Shown piece by piece: positions 7,443 through 14,009 of a stretch of DNA of 14,009 nucleotides. Location of the stretch: assembly GCA_002731295.1 (NCBI GenBank), contig PCBE01000008.1, positions 2,343-16,351 of the forward strand. Direction: 5' to 3'. Made by a program: the position numbers and the translations under genes. Position 1 is the stretch's first letter, and each line of letters begins with the position of its first letter. This stretch comes from Acidiferrobacteraceae bacterium (GTDB lineage Bacteria; Pseudomonadota; Gammaproteobacteria; Arenicellales; UBA868). Under the pieces are notes generated by a model. It ran no database searches and had not been told where the DNA came from. It saw only the letters and a list, made by a program, of their open reading frames with translations.

Positions 7443-9479
7443 ATGAATTACGATTTGCTTTTTGAAGCTGTGCAAATTGGCCCCGTGACCGCGCCGAACC
7501 GATTTTACGCGGTCCCGCATGCCACTGGTCACGGTAATCTACAACCCAATGGGTCCATTGCCCTGCGTGAAACCAAGGCCGAAGGTGGTTGGGGTACCGT
7601 GGTCATGCAAATTACCGAGATCGCAGCAAGTTCGGACATGGCGAACCATCCGATGGAACGACTCTGGGATGAAACTTATCTTGACGCACATGCCAAACTG
7701 GTTGAGCGCATTAAACGACACGGCGCGTTGAGCGGAATCGAACTTGCCCACTGCGGTATGCGTGCCAGAAATTATGTCTCCGGCATACCGGTAATCGGGC
7801 CCAGTAACCTGCCGCTGTTGCGACCCGAGTTTCCGATTCAGGTGCGCGCGATGAATAAATCCGATATCCGCGATTTTCGTGATAGCCATCGCAAGGCGGC
7901 TCAACTGGCGAAACGAGCGGGATACGACATTTTATATGTTTACGCGGCCCATGATCTCTCGCTGTTGAGCAATTTCCTGTCCGCTCGCAATAACCAACGT
8001 AGTGATGAATACGGAGGGTCACTGAAAAACCGTGTGCGCCTGTTGCGCGAAGTACTTGAGGATACGCTCGAGGTTGCCAGCGGTAGCTGCGCGGTAGCAT
8101 TGCGTTTTTCAGTACATGAATTCGGGTTTGAACAAGCCATGACCTACGATGGTGAAGCACGTGAAGTGGTCGAGATGCTTGCCGAACTACCCGATTTATG
8201 GGATGTCAATATTGCCGGCTGGCCCGCGGATTCGCAGACCTCCCGTTTCTCGGAAGAAGGCTATCAACTCGAATTTACCGACTTTGTCAAAAGCGTAACG
8301 ACAAAACCCGTGGTAGGCGTGGGGCGGTTTACTTCACCCGAGAAAATGATTTCGTTGATCAGGTCGGGCAGACTGGACCTGATCGGAGCTGCGCGCCCAT
8401 CTATTGCCGATCCTTTTTTACCGACCAAGATCAGGGAAGGACGGCTGAATGAAATCCGGGAATGTATCGGCTGTAATATCTGCGTCAGTTGTGACGCCTA
8501 TGGTGTGCCGGTTAAATGTACACAGAATCCGTCGGTATCGGAAGAATGGCGCCGTGGCTGGCACCCGGAGAATATTCCTTCTGTTAAAAAGCAACAAACG
8601 GGCTTGATAGTTGGAGGGGGTCCAGCGGGGCTTGAATGTGCCTGGACGCTGGTACGAGCCGGTATGCATGTCACGATGGTAGAGGCAGAAGAGGAGTTCG
8701 GGGGACGTGTCAGCCGGGAGTCAAGACTGAGCGGACTTTTTGCCTGGTCGCGGGTACGCGACTACCGCTTGATGCAGTTGCAGCAGCATGAAAATGTCGA
8801 ACTCTTTCCGGCTAACCGTTTGAACGCGGGCGATATAGAAGAATTCGATGCCGATAACGTTGTTATCGCCACGGGCGCCAGCTGGCGCGGCGATGGTGTT
8901 GGCAGCATGAATTACAGACCGCTCCCGTGGCTAAACGAAATGATCGTACTGACGCCAGATGATGTAATGTCGAACGTTGCGCCTAGTGGGCCGGTCATCG
9001 TTTACGATGACGATCATTTCTACATGGGCGCGGTACTCGCCGAGCATCTCCATCGCATGGGAAACGAAGTTCGTTTCATCACACCACATCAGGAAATTTC
9101 TGCCTGGACAGCGTTTACCCTCGAACAAGGAGCGATAATGAATCGCTTTGCCGATCTTGGAATTCCCTACCACAGTAATCTGATGGTGAAAGGTAAACAG
9201 GGCAAGGAGCTGGTGTTCACCTCGATGTTACCTGGAATGGAGGACCGGGCTTTCTCCTGCGAAACCCTGGTGTTTGTCGGGGCCAGACTAGCCCGGGATG
9301 AGCTGCAATTTGAAGTTAGAAAAAGGTTGGGGGAAAACAAAGTCTACGCTGTAGGCGACTGCGATGTTCCCGGAACAATCCAGGCCGCGGTTTTTTCCGG
9401 CCACCGTGTGGCGCGTCAGATCATCGATGGAGACGAATCTTTTTTTCGACTCGATCGCCCAGATATTGTCAACCGCTAA
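7443..9479 (+). CDS. Trimethylamine dehydrogenase-like FMN/4Fe-4S/ADP-binding flavoprotein
   Basis: 678-residue member of the old-yellow-enzyme/TMADH family, which oxidatively N-demethylates amines and passes electrons to an ETF. Domains: FMN-binding TIM barrel (1-340) with NRFYAVPHATGHG, YDILYVYAAH, RSDEYGGSLKNR and GVGRFTSPEKM; a 4Fe-4S site with Cys341, Cys344, Cys347 and Cys359 (ECIGCNICVSC...KCTQN), plus an extra Cys350; a conserved RRGWHPE; then a Rossmann domain GGGPAG (391-396) and a second nucleotide-binding half ending AVGDCDVPG. Length and order match TMADH. Key difference: the Cys of the TMADH motif FYxVPHC, which binds FMN covalently, is Ala27. A ribosome site GGATGAG lies 3 nt before the ATG. 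Alternatives include N-methylproline or dimethylglycine demethylase; the true substrate is not known. Confidence 0.92.
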   Translation: MNYDLLFEAVQIGPVTAPNRFYAVPHATGHGNLQPNGSIALRETKAEGGWGTVVMQITEIAASSDMANHPMERLWDETYLDAHAKLVERIKRHGALSGIELAHCGMRARNYVSGIPVIGPSNLPLLRPEFPIQVRAMNKSDIRDFRDSHRKAAQLAKRAGYDILYVYAAHDLSLLSNFLSARNNQRSDEYGGSLKNRVRLLREVLEDTLEVASGSCAVALRFSVHEFGFEQAMTYDGEAREVVEMLAELPDLWDVNIAGWPADSQTSRFSEEGYQLEFTDFVKSVTTKPVVGVGRFTSPEKMISLIRSGRLDLIGAARPSIADPFLPTKIREGRLNEIRECIGCNICVSCDAYGVPVKCTQNPSVSEEWRRGWHPENIPSVKKQQTGLIVGGGPAGLECAWTLVRAGMHVTMVEAEEEFGGRVSRESRLSGLFAWSRVRDYRLMQLQQHENVELFPANRLNAGDIEEFDADNVVIATGASWRGDGVGSMNYRPLPWLNEMIVLTPDDVMSNVAPSGPVIVYDDDHFYMGAVLAEHLHRMGNEVRFITPHQEISAWTAFTLEQGAIMNRFADLGIPYHSNLMVKGKQGKELVFTSMLPGMEDRAFSCETLVFVGARLARDELQFEVRKRLGENKVYAVGDCDVPGTIQAAVFSGHRVARQIIDGDESFFRLDRPDIVNR

Positions 9480-9526
9480 GATAAACCCGTTTATACTTGA
9501 ATTCCCGGGATAGACCAAGGCTTGTT

Positions 9527-9814
9527 ATGTCAGGAAAAACTAAAAACATTCTATTTATCATGTACGACTAGCTCAGGTTCGATTACCTGAGTTGCGCCGG
9601 ACATAAGACCCTGCATACTCCAAACATGGATTGGCTCGCCAAAAATGGCCTGCGCTTCAGTGAAGCTTTCTGTCAGTCACCGGTGTGCGGTTCCTCACGC
9701 ATGTCGTTCTATACCGGGCGTTACCCTTCCAGCCATGGTGCCCAGTGGAATGGATTTCCATTGAAAGTCGGCGAAATGACACTGGGTGATCATCTACGAA
9801 AACTAGGCATGGAT
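9527..9814 (+). pseudogene. Sulfatase / phosphonate monoester hydrolase, 5' remnant with nonsense codon
   Basis: Reading from ATG 9527 (AAGG seven nt upstream) gives MSGKTKNILFIMYD, then TAG (9569-9571), then LRFDYLSCAGHKTLHTPNMDWLAKNG and onward in the same frame to GEMTLGDHLRKLGMD. This is the start of an alkaline-phosphatase-superfamily sulfatase/PMH, where the motif is normally MYDQLRWDYLSCYGH; the TAG replaces the conserved Gln (CAG to TAG, one transition). The formylglycine site VCGSSRMSFYTGR has Ser where C-x-P-x-R sulfatases have Pro (again explainable by one C-to-T change). Homology stops after LGMD at about 9814; the following in-frame codons to 9886 are only the antisense of the Rieske gene. 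About 96 of the usual 500 or so codons remain. A shorter ORF could start at ATG 9626, but it would lack the first metal ligand. Confidence 0.85.
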
Positions 9815-11043
9815 AGCCGCCACAAGTACCAGGCAATAAAATTTGCCGTCGAGAGTTCATGTTCACTGTACGGTCCTGATGAATAGCGACTTGAATTCAC
9901 GCCTTTTTGATTATCATTAATGATCTTTGTATCTTGGATCGTTGTCACGTCCCACATCCATCTCAGATGATCAAGATCGTAGTCAACACCCTCTTTCGCA
10001 TCTTCACGCACCAGCCAGGACACCACAACCTCCGTTAATTCTGGTGACTTCGGTGTAAATCGAAAGGTGGTTGCATGATCATTTGTGGCATACAAATATG
10101 AAAGCGCCCCCATAAATGAAGCAGTTTCAGCACCATCGTACTCCTCGAACTCACCCAGTAACGGACCCGCCGGACTGCCGTCACGGGTCAATGTCTTATA
10201 ACCCTCCTGTATGGGATGGCGCCAGATCTGGTGTGGCTGAGCAGGCAAAGGAAAGTATTCCACACCGGATTTTCGGCCCTTGCGCCTGGCGGCTTCCGCG
10301 AACTGTTCGGCCATTGCCTGATAGGCTTTGGAACCACGTTCACCTGCACGGACATAGTCGTTGACTCGAGTATATTCCGGATGAGCGGGCATGCAGTGAT
10401 AGCACTCACGAAAATTTTCAACCGCAAGCTTCCAGTTCGCATGGGTCGGATAGACCTCCCGATGAACAACCTTAGTCTGCGTTAAGCCATGGGGCTTAAG
10501 ATAAGGCAACAGGTTATGCCTGATCTGATCAAATTCAGCATTGCCTCGTGACGCAAGACTAATAAAAACAAGACCTTCCAAAACTTCGACCTGACAACGA
10601 TGCAGTCCGTGTTGAGACTGCTCAAAATCATCGGCCATATGTCGTGCCGAAAGCAAGTTACCCTCAAGGTCATAGGCCCAGGCATGATAAGGACAGACAA
10701 ATCTACGGGTGTTACCGCTCTTTTCCAGACAAATCTGGGATCCTCGGTGACGACAGACGTTAAAAAAAGCACGTAATTGTCGATCGGAGCCGCGAACGAT
10801 AATGATGGACTCTTCACCGATTTCATAAGTGAGGAAATCACCGGGTTCCGGCAATTCTGACTCATGATCTACGTATAGCCACTGAGGGGACAAGACCCGC
10901 TGAAACTCCAGCTGGTGGATCTCTGAACTGCGATAAAACACCTGCTCCAGCGTGCAGCCGGATTTCTGACGCCTAATCAGCCCATCAATGTCTGATCGAG
11001 CCGTAGCAGAACTTTTGTTTTCAATCGTATTCAATGAATTCAC
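9790..11043 (-). CDS. Rieske non-heme iron oxygenase, alpha subunit (glycine betaine/carnitine type)
   Basis: Oxygenase component that uses O2 and electrons from a reductase to hydroxylate, and so cleave, an N-methyl or C-N bond. Numbering from GTG 11043: Rieske 2Fe-2S ligands in CRHRGSQIC (Cys97, His99) and CPYHAW (Cys117, His120); mononuclear iron ligands His216 and His221 in ENFRECYHCMPAHPEY, with Asp371 (TIQDTKI) as probable third. The bridging position before NFRECYH is Glu209 rather than the usual Asp, as in the carnitine oxygenase CntA and GbcA-type enzymes. The chosen GTG gives an N-terminus close to GbcA length with a CAGG 7-8 nt before it; a TTG at 11112 would add 23 residues and overlap the upstream gene by 26 nt. 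The last residues (MPSFRR) appear to derive from sulfatase DNA. No reductase gene is in view. Confidence 0.9.
   Translation of the reverse strand: MNSLNTIENKSSATARSDIDGLIRRQKSGCTLEQVFYRSSEIHQLEFQRVLSPQWLYVDHESELPEPGDFLTYEIGEESIIIVRGSDRQLRAFFNVCRHRGSQICLEKSGNTRRFVCPYHAWAYDLEGNLLSARHMADDFEQSQHGLHRCQVEVLEGLVFISLASRGNAEFDQIRHNLLPYLKPHGLTQTKVVHREVYPTHANWKLAVENFRECYHCMPAHPEYTRVNDYVRAGERGSKAYQAMAEQFAEAARRKGRKSGVEYFPLPAQPHQIWRHPIQEGYKTLTRDGSPAGPLLGEFEEYDGAETASFMGALSYLYATNDHATTFRFTPKSPELTEVVVSWLVREDAKEGVDYDLDHLRWMWDVTTIQDTKIINDNQKGVNSSRYSSGPYSEHELSTANFIAWYLWRLSMPSFRR
9809..9820. other. Deletion/rearrangement junction between sulfatase remnant and Rieske gene
   Basis: To the left, the plus strand encodes conserved sulfatase sequence ending LGMD (9803-9814). 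To the right, the minus strand encodes the Rieske C-terminus (NFIAWYLWRL). The two homologies meet with no spacer, so the break lies within a few bases of 9814. No insertion-sequence end or direct repeat was seen here. Confidence 0.65.
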
Positions 11044-11086
11044 CAGATTACCTGAGTCGTAAGTAGGAATCCCAAACGTTTCTAAA

Positions 11087-11347
11087 TTAGAGCTTGTCCA
11101 CTTTTGGACCAATCAGTTCGTGCTCGAAATGATTGAGTTCATCAGCTGTCGTAGGGTTTGGCTCACGCCGACCTGCACGATTGAACCAGTAACGGGCATT
11201 AGAGAGGTCGCCTTCTTCCTGGTGAATCACACCATGGAGCCACGCAGACAGCTGGCTGTTGTCCTGCTGAACAATTTTGTGAGCGGCATCCCACTTGCCT
11301 TCGCGGCAGAGTGCCAATGCGTCTATTAATAATTTGCCCTCACCCAC
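11087..11347 (-). CDS. Small helical-repeat (TPR-like) protein upstream of the Rieske gene
   Basis: 86 residues from a GTG with a good Shine-Dalgarno (AAGGA) about 8 nt before it. The sequence looks like paired amphipathic helices: LLIDALALCREGKWDAAHKIVQ, then SAWLHGVIHQEEGDLSNARYWFNRAGR, a pattern typical of tetratricopeptide repeats and of a widespread uncharacterised bacterial family with WxHxxxHxxEGDxxNAxYWxxRAGR. No signal peptide or membrane segment. It ends 43 nt before the chosen Rieske start, on the same strand, so the two are probably co-transcribed. Function unknown; a scaffold or partner-binding role is only a guess. Confidence 0.75.
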   Translation of the reverse strand: MGEGKLLIDALALCREGKWDAAHKIVQQDNSQLSAWLHGVIHQEEGDLSNARYWFNRAGRREPNPTTADELNHFEHELIGPKVDKL

Positions 11348-11559
11348 AAACTATCCTTGTTGCCCTGTCAAGGCGAATCTGACGACTTATTGAGTTAATC
11401 CAAACAAAGTGATCTTAGTCCAAGTTCTAACCTATATCCATACGTTCTTGGAAGCGGGTAGAGAAAACAGGATCAACATGCTAACGTGAGCCTCATGAGA
11501 ACCCAGGCAATTGGCACATTCAAGCCAGTCTACTTCGACCCCCTTAACACACACAAAGG

Positions 11560-12585
11560 ATGACTACCCCGCAGCCCTTTATTGGTATTGTCCAGGGTGA
11601 TGCCTGTGGCATTGGGCCGGAACTGATGTCCAAACTGCTACAAAAACTTAAAGCAGCTGAGCGCAACCGGGTTCTCGTAATCTCAGATCAACGGATTATG
11701 ACTGCCGGGAATGCAGTGGCCGGACAGGAAACCCCTTGTAAACGGCTGAACGAACCAACCGAGATTGATCAAGAGTGTGGCCAACCGCAGCTGCTGGATG
11801 TCCGTTGCCTCGATCCGACCAGCATCGTACCAGGCACGGTCTCCGTAGACGCCGGCCGTGCTGTATTGAAAACATTTGGTCTCGCTATTGATCTCGCTCA
11901 GAGCGGCATCATTGAAGGGATTTGTTTCATGCCGTTCAACAAGGCTGCAATGCATCTTGCTGGGATTGGTGTCGCCGACGAACTGACCTGGGCAAAAGAG
12001 CGACTCGGCGTTGCTGGCCGAGCCAGCGAGTTCAACGTAATCGACGGCATGTGGAACGCCAGAGTGACGTCACATGTTCCACTGAAAGACGTAGCTGAAA
12101 AACTCAACATCGACAGCATTGTGGAAGCTATTGCCCTGGCAAACCAGACACTCACCCGAGCCGGCTACAAAAACCCTCGGATCGCCGTCGCGGCGCTCAA
12201 TCCCCACGCTGGTGACGGCGGTGCTATCGGCACAGAGGAAATCGAGATAATCGCACCTGCCGTTGAAAAAGCTAAGCTGCAGAACATCAAAGTCGATGGG
12301 CCATTTCCCAGTGATACCCTCTATATCAAGGTTCGAGACGGTCAATTCGACTGTGCGGTAAGCATGTACCATGACCAGGGACAGATCGCAATCAAACTCC
12401 TGGGTTTTGACCAGGGAGTGTCGGTACTGGCCGGATTGCCAATTCCGATTGCCACGCCGGCTCACGGCACCGCTTTTGATATTGTGGGGAAAAACAGCGC
12501 CAACGTAAGTGCCGCACTGAATGCTTTTCGGATGGTGGCTGCTATGGCGCAGGGCCGCAATCTCGCCACGCCTGATCGGTCCTAG
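11560..12585 (+). CDS. PdxA2-like 4-phosphate dehydrogenase (4-hydroxythreonine-4-phosphate dehydrogenase family)
   Basis: 341 residues, PdxA fold. NAD(P)-dependent, metal-dependent oxidation and decarboxylation of a 4-phospho-hydroxyacid. Seen: GIVQGDACGIGPE (9-21) at the substrate site; the three metal-ligand histidines in SHVPL (His172), LNPHAGDGG (His216) and YHDQGQ (His271); and TPAHGTAFDIVGKNSAN (299-315) near the C-terminus. TPAHGTAFDIVG instead of the TSVDHGTALDIAG of vitamin-B6 PdxA points to the PdxA2 branch, some members of which act on D-threonate or D-erythronate 4-phosphate made by a DUF1537 kinase; no such kinase is in the window. The convergent TctA gene suggests linked acid uptake. 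The ATG is the only start possible, since a TAA lies in frame at 11545. AAAGG directly abuts it, too close for a normal ribosome site. Confidence 0.9.
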   Translation: MTTPQPFIGIVQGDACGIGPELMSKLLQKLKAAERNRVLVISDQRIMTAGNAVAGQETPCKRLNEPTEIDQECGQPQLLDVRCLDPTSIVPGTVSVDAGRAVLKTFGLAIDLAQSGIIEGICFMPFNKAAMHLAGIGVADELTWAKERLGVAGRASEFNVIDGMWNARVTSHVPLKDVAEKLNIDSIVEAIALANQTLTRAGYKNPRIAVAALNPHAGDGGAIGTEEIEIIAPAVEKAKLQNIKVDGPFPSDTLYIKVRDGQFDCAVSMYHDQGQIAIKLLGFDQGVSVLAGLPIPIATPAHGTAFDIVGKNSANVSAALNAFRMVAAMAQGRNLATPDRS

Positions 12586-12695
12586 GTTCGGATCTGGTTC
12601 TACGCTCTTGCGCGTCGTCAGCCAGAAACCTAAATAAAATGATTACCAATTCGATATCGGGATACTGTTACTTCAAAATGGTCGGCTAGATTATT

Positions 12696-12717
12696 GCAAT
12701 AGTCCTATTGCTTTTTT
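12696..12717 (+). terminator. Rho-independent terminator after the pdxA2-like gene
   Basis: GCAATAG (12696-12702) and CTATTGC (12705-12711) are perfect inverted copies, followed at once by six T (12712-12717). With a workable loop the stem is about five pairs. It lies 110 bp past the stop. On the other strand no T run follows, so it acts on plus-strand transcripts. Confidence 0.75.
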
Positions 12718-12851
12718 ATGCCAGCGAATGTCCCGTAACTCGAAACCCAAAGCGGTTGATAAGCTGACCTGTGTACTGGGATGGGCTCTTAAGGAAAGCA
12801 ATGTCGGTGGTAGTTCCCTAATATCACGCCTGCAGTTTATGCTCGAGCCGG

Positions 12852-14009
12852 TTACGACCGGCGACTGGAAAACCACTTCGCGATAGGGGTGCTGAACAAT
12901 CCAAAGAACGCGAGCAAAAGGAACAGCGCCGCTAGCGGCTGGGTCAGGATCTGCCACCAGTTGCCCTCGAACATTTTCAGTGAGTTTTGAAAGTTAGTCT
13001 CGACCATTTCGCCGAGAATCAGTCCAACGGCGATCGGCGCAACCGCGAAGCCATGACGCCGAGCTAAGAAGCCAATGACCCCAAATATCAACGCAATCCA
13101 CACGTCCAGGAGTGACGAACTGAGCGCATAGGCTCCAATTACAGCAAGTGCGAAAACAATAGGCCAGAGCATTTGCAGGGGAACCAGGGAAATGCGTGCA
13201 AATAGCTTTGAGGCATAGAGCCCCATGGCCATAAACATCAGGTTGGCCAGTAGCATCGCACCAAAAATCTGGTAGACCTTGTCGACCTGTTCAGTAAATA
13301 GGTAAGGGCCGGGGCGCAGACCATGCACCATCAAACCGACCAGGATGACTGCCGTCGTTCCGCTACCCGGAATGCCGAGCACCATGGTCGGTACCATGGC
13401 TCCCCCGGTGGCAGCATTGTTCGCGGCCTCAGCGCCAGCGATTCCTTCGATCGCACCCTTTCCGAACTCCTCCTTGTTTTTTGACCACCTGCGCGCCTCA
13501 GCGTAACCAATCATTGAGGCCACAGTTGCCCCTTCAGCCGGAAGAATACCAATGAACGTGCCGATACCGCAGGAGCGGACCACAGTCTTCCAGATCCGCT
13601 TGTAGTCTTCTCGCGAGGGCAATTTGACCGCCTTCATACCAATTTTATCGACGAGGCGATTAACCCGACTCGACTGAATCAGCAATTCCGACATCGCGAA
13701 TAGTCCGATAAAAACCGGTACGAAAGACAATCCCTCATAAAGTTCGTAATTACCGAACATGAACCGTTCAATTCCGGTGGTGGGTTCGGCTCCAATCGTC
13801 GCGAGCCACACCCCAAAGACACCACCGATTAGATTCCGCACGGTACCGCCGGCACTGATCGAGGCAAGCATCGAGAGGCCGAATAGAGCTAGAGCAAAAT
13901 ATTCTGGTGGTCGAAACTCATAGGCGACACGCGCCAGCATCGGAGCCGCAATACAGAGCACGAGAATCGAGAACACGCCCCCGATCGTGCTCGATACCAC
14001 GGCGATCCC
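12852..14009 (-). CDS. Tripartite tricarboxylate transporter large membrane subunit TctA (5' end outside window)
   Basis: Inner-membrane subunit of a TTT-family uptake system that works with a periplasmic binding protein (TctC) and a small membrane subunit (TctB). The frame is open to the right edge (three more codons, Gly-Ile-Ala, beyond a possible internal GTG at 14000) and ends at TAA 12852-12854, giving 385 residues of about 500. Seen: hydrophobic segments throughout; EYFALALFGLSMLASISAG; SFVPVFIGLFAMSELLI; the conserved block GIEGIAGAEAANNAATGGAMVPTMVLGIPGSGTTAVILVGLMVHGL; RPGPYLF; and several transmembrane helices in the last third. The missing N-terminus should carry the first, related GIPG repeat. 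TctB and TctC would be expected upstream, beyond the edge. Substrate unknown; the neighbouring PdxA2-like gene suggests a hydroxylated acid. Confidence 0.93.
   Translation of the reverse strand, partial: GIAVVSSTIGGVFSILVLCIAAPMLARVAYEFRPPEYFALALFGLSMLASISAGGTVRNLIGGVFGVWLATIGAEPTTGIERFMFGNYELYEGLSFVPVFIGLFAMSELLIQSSRVNRLVDKIGMKAVKLPSREDYKRIWKTVVRSCGIGTFIGILPAEGATVASMIGYAEARRWSKNKEEFGKGAIEGIAGAEAANNAATGGAMVPTMVLGIPGSGTTAVILVGLMVHGLRPGPYLFTEQVDKVYQIFGAMLLANLMFMAMGLYASKLFARISLVPLQMLWPIVFALAVIGAYALSSSLLDVWIALIFGVIGFLARRHGFAVAPIAVGLILGEMVETNFQNSLKMFEGNWWQILTQPLAALFLLLAFFGLFSTPIAKWFSSRRS

Noticed and set aside
7050..7532. 160-codon minus-strand ORF over tetR and the start of the TMADH-like gene
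   Set aside because: Antisense shadow of two well-supported genes.
9569..9571. In-frame TAG in the sulfatase remnant read as pyrrolysine, given the nearby MttB-family gene
   Set aside because: The position is a conserved Gln in this sulfatase family and one base change explains it. The gene is also truncated and has a damaged formylglycine motif. The MttB-like gene itself has no in-frame TAG, and no pyl genes are in view.
11348..11559. Divergent spacer between the TPR-like gene and pdxA2, searched for promoters, operators, tRNA and riboswitch structure
   Set aside because: No hexamer pair with proper spacing, strong palindrome or RNA fold could be supported by eye.
12847..12862. GCCGGT/ACCGGC hairpin at the end of tctA as a terminator
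   Set aside because: A perfect 6-bp stem with a 4-nt loop, but no T run follows on the minus strand, and it overlaps the stop codon.
12691..12957. Minus-strand 88-codon ORF between pdxA2 and tctA
   Set aside because: It overlaps the tctA 3' end by about 106 bp in another frame, its last codons are the pdxA2 terminator, and it has no recognisable domain or ribosome site.

Overview
The window reads as a gammaproteobacterial chromosome segment of roughly even base composition. The 5'-truncated dUTPase at the left edge is close to the E. coli form, and the lipoamide dehydrogenase resembles the Pseudomonas 2-oxoglutarate-dehydrogenase type. The gene content (sulfatase remnant, methylamine enzymes, Rieske oxygenase, tripartite tricarboxylate transporter) suits a free-living, probably aquatic heterotroph. 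That lineage and habitat guess is inference; no rRNA or tRNA gene was seen.

Layout, left to right. (1) Housekeeping edge: dut (partial, +), then lpd (+). A gamma-glutamyltransferase-family hydrolase runs head-on into lpd (-). (2) A 90-residue orphan ORF (+), then a PAPS-dependent sulfotransferase (+) whose stop codon overlaps the stop of the next gene. (3) A methylamine-type module: an MttB-family methyltransferase without pyrrolysine (-), and divergent from it a TetR-family regulator followed at 27 bp by a trimethylamine-dehydrogenase-like flavoprotein (+). The 154-bp divergent spacer holds two matching 16-bp palindromes 32 bp apart. One sits exactly between the -35 and -10 of a strong mttB promoter; the other covers a probable -35 of tetR. 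(4) A broken region: the first ~96 codons of a sulfatase/phosphonate-monoester-hydrolase gene with an in-frame amber codon, cut off at about 9814. It is joined tail-to-tail to a Rieske oxygenase alpha subunit of the glycine-betaine/carnitine type (-), whose last few codons appear to come from the sulfatase. A small helical-repeat protein lies just upstream of the Rieske gene (-). (5) A PdxA2-like dehydrogenase (+) with a clear terminator, convergent with a TctA transporter subunit (-) that runs off the right edge.

How the genes may work together: three different C-N (N-methyl) cleaving chemistries lie within about 6 kb: cobamide methyl transfer (MttB-like), flavin/4Fe-4S oxidative N-demethylation (TMADH-like) and Rieske mono-oxygenation (GbcA/CntA-like). 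This suggests catabolism of a methylated or quaternary amine. The substrate is unknown, because the TMADH-like protein has lost the flavin-linking cysteine and probably part of the substrate bowl, and no corrinoid protein or Rieske reductase is in view. PdxA2 plus TctA suggests a separate uptake-and-oxidation route for a hydroxylated carboxylic acid.
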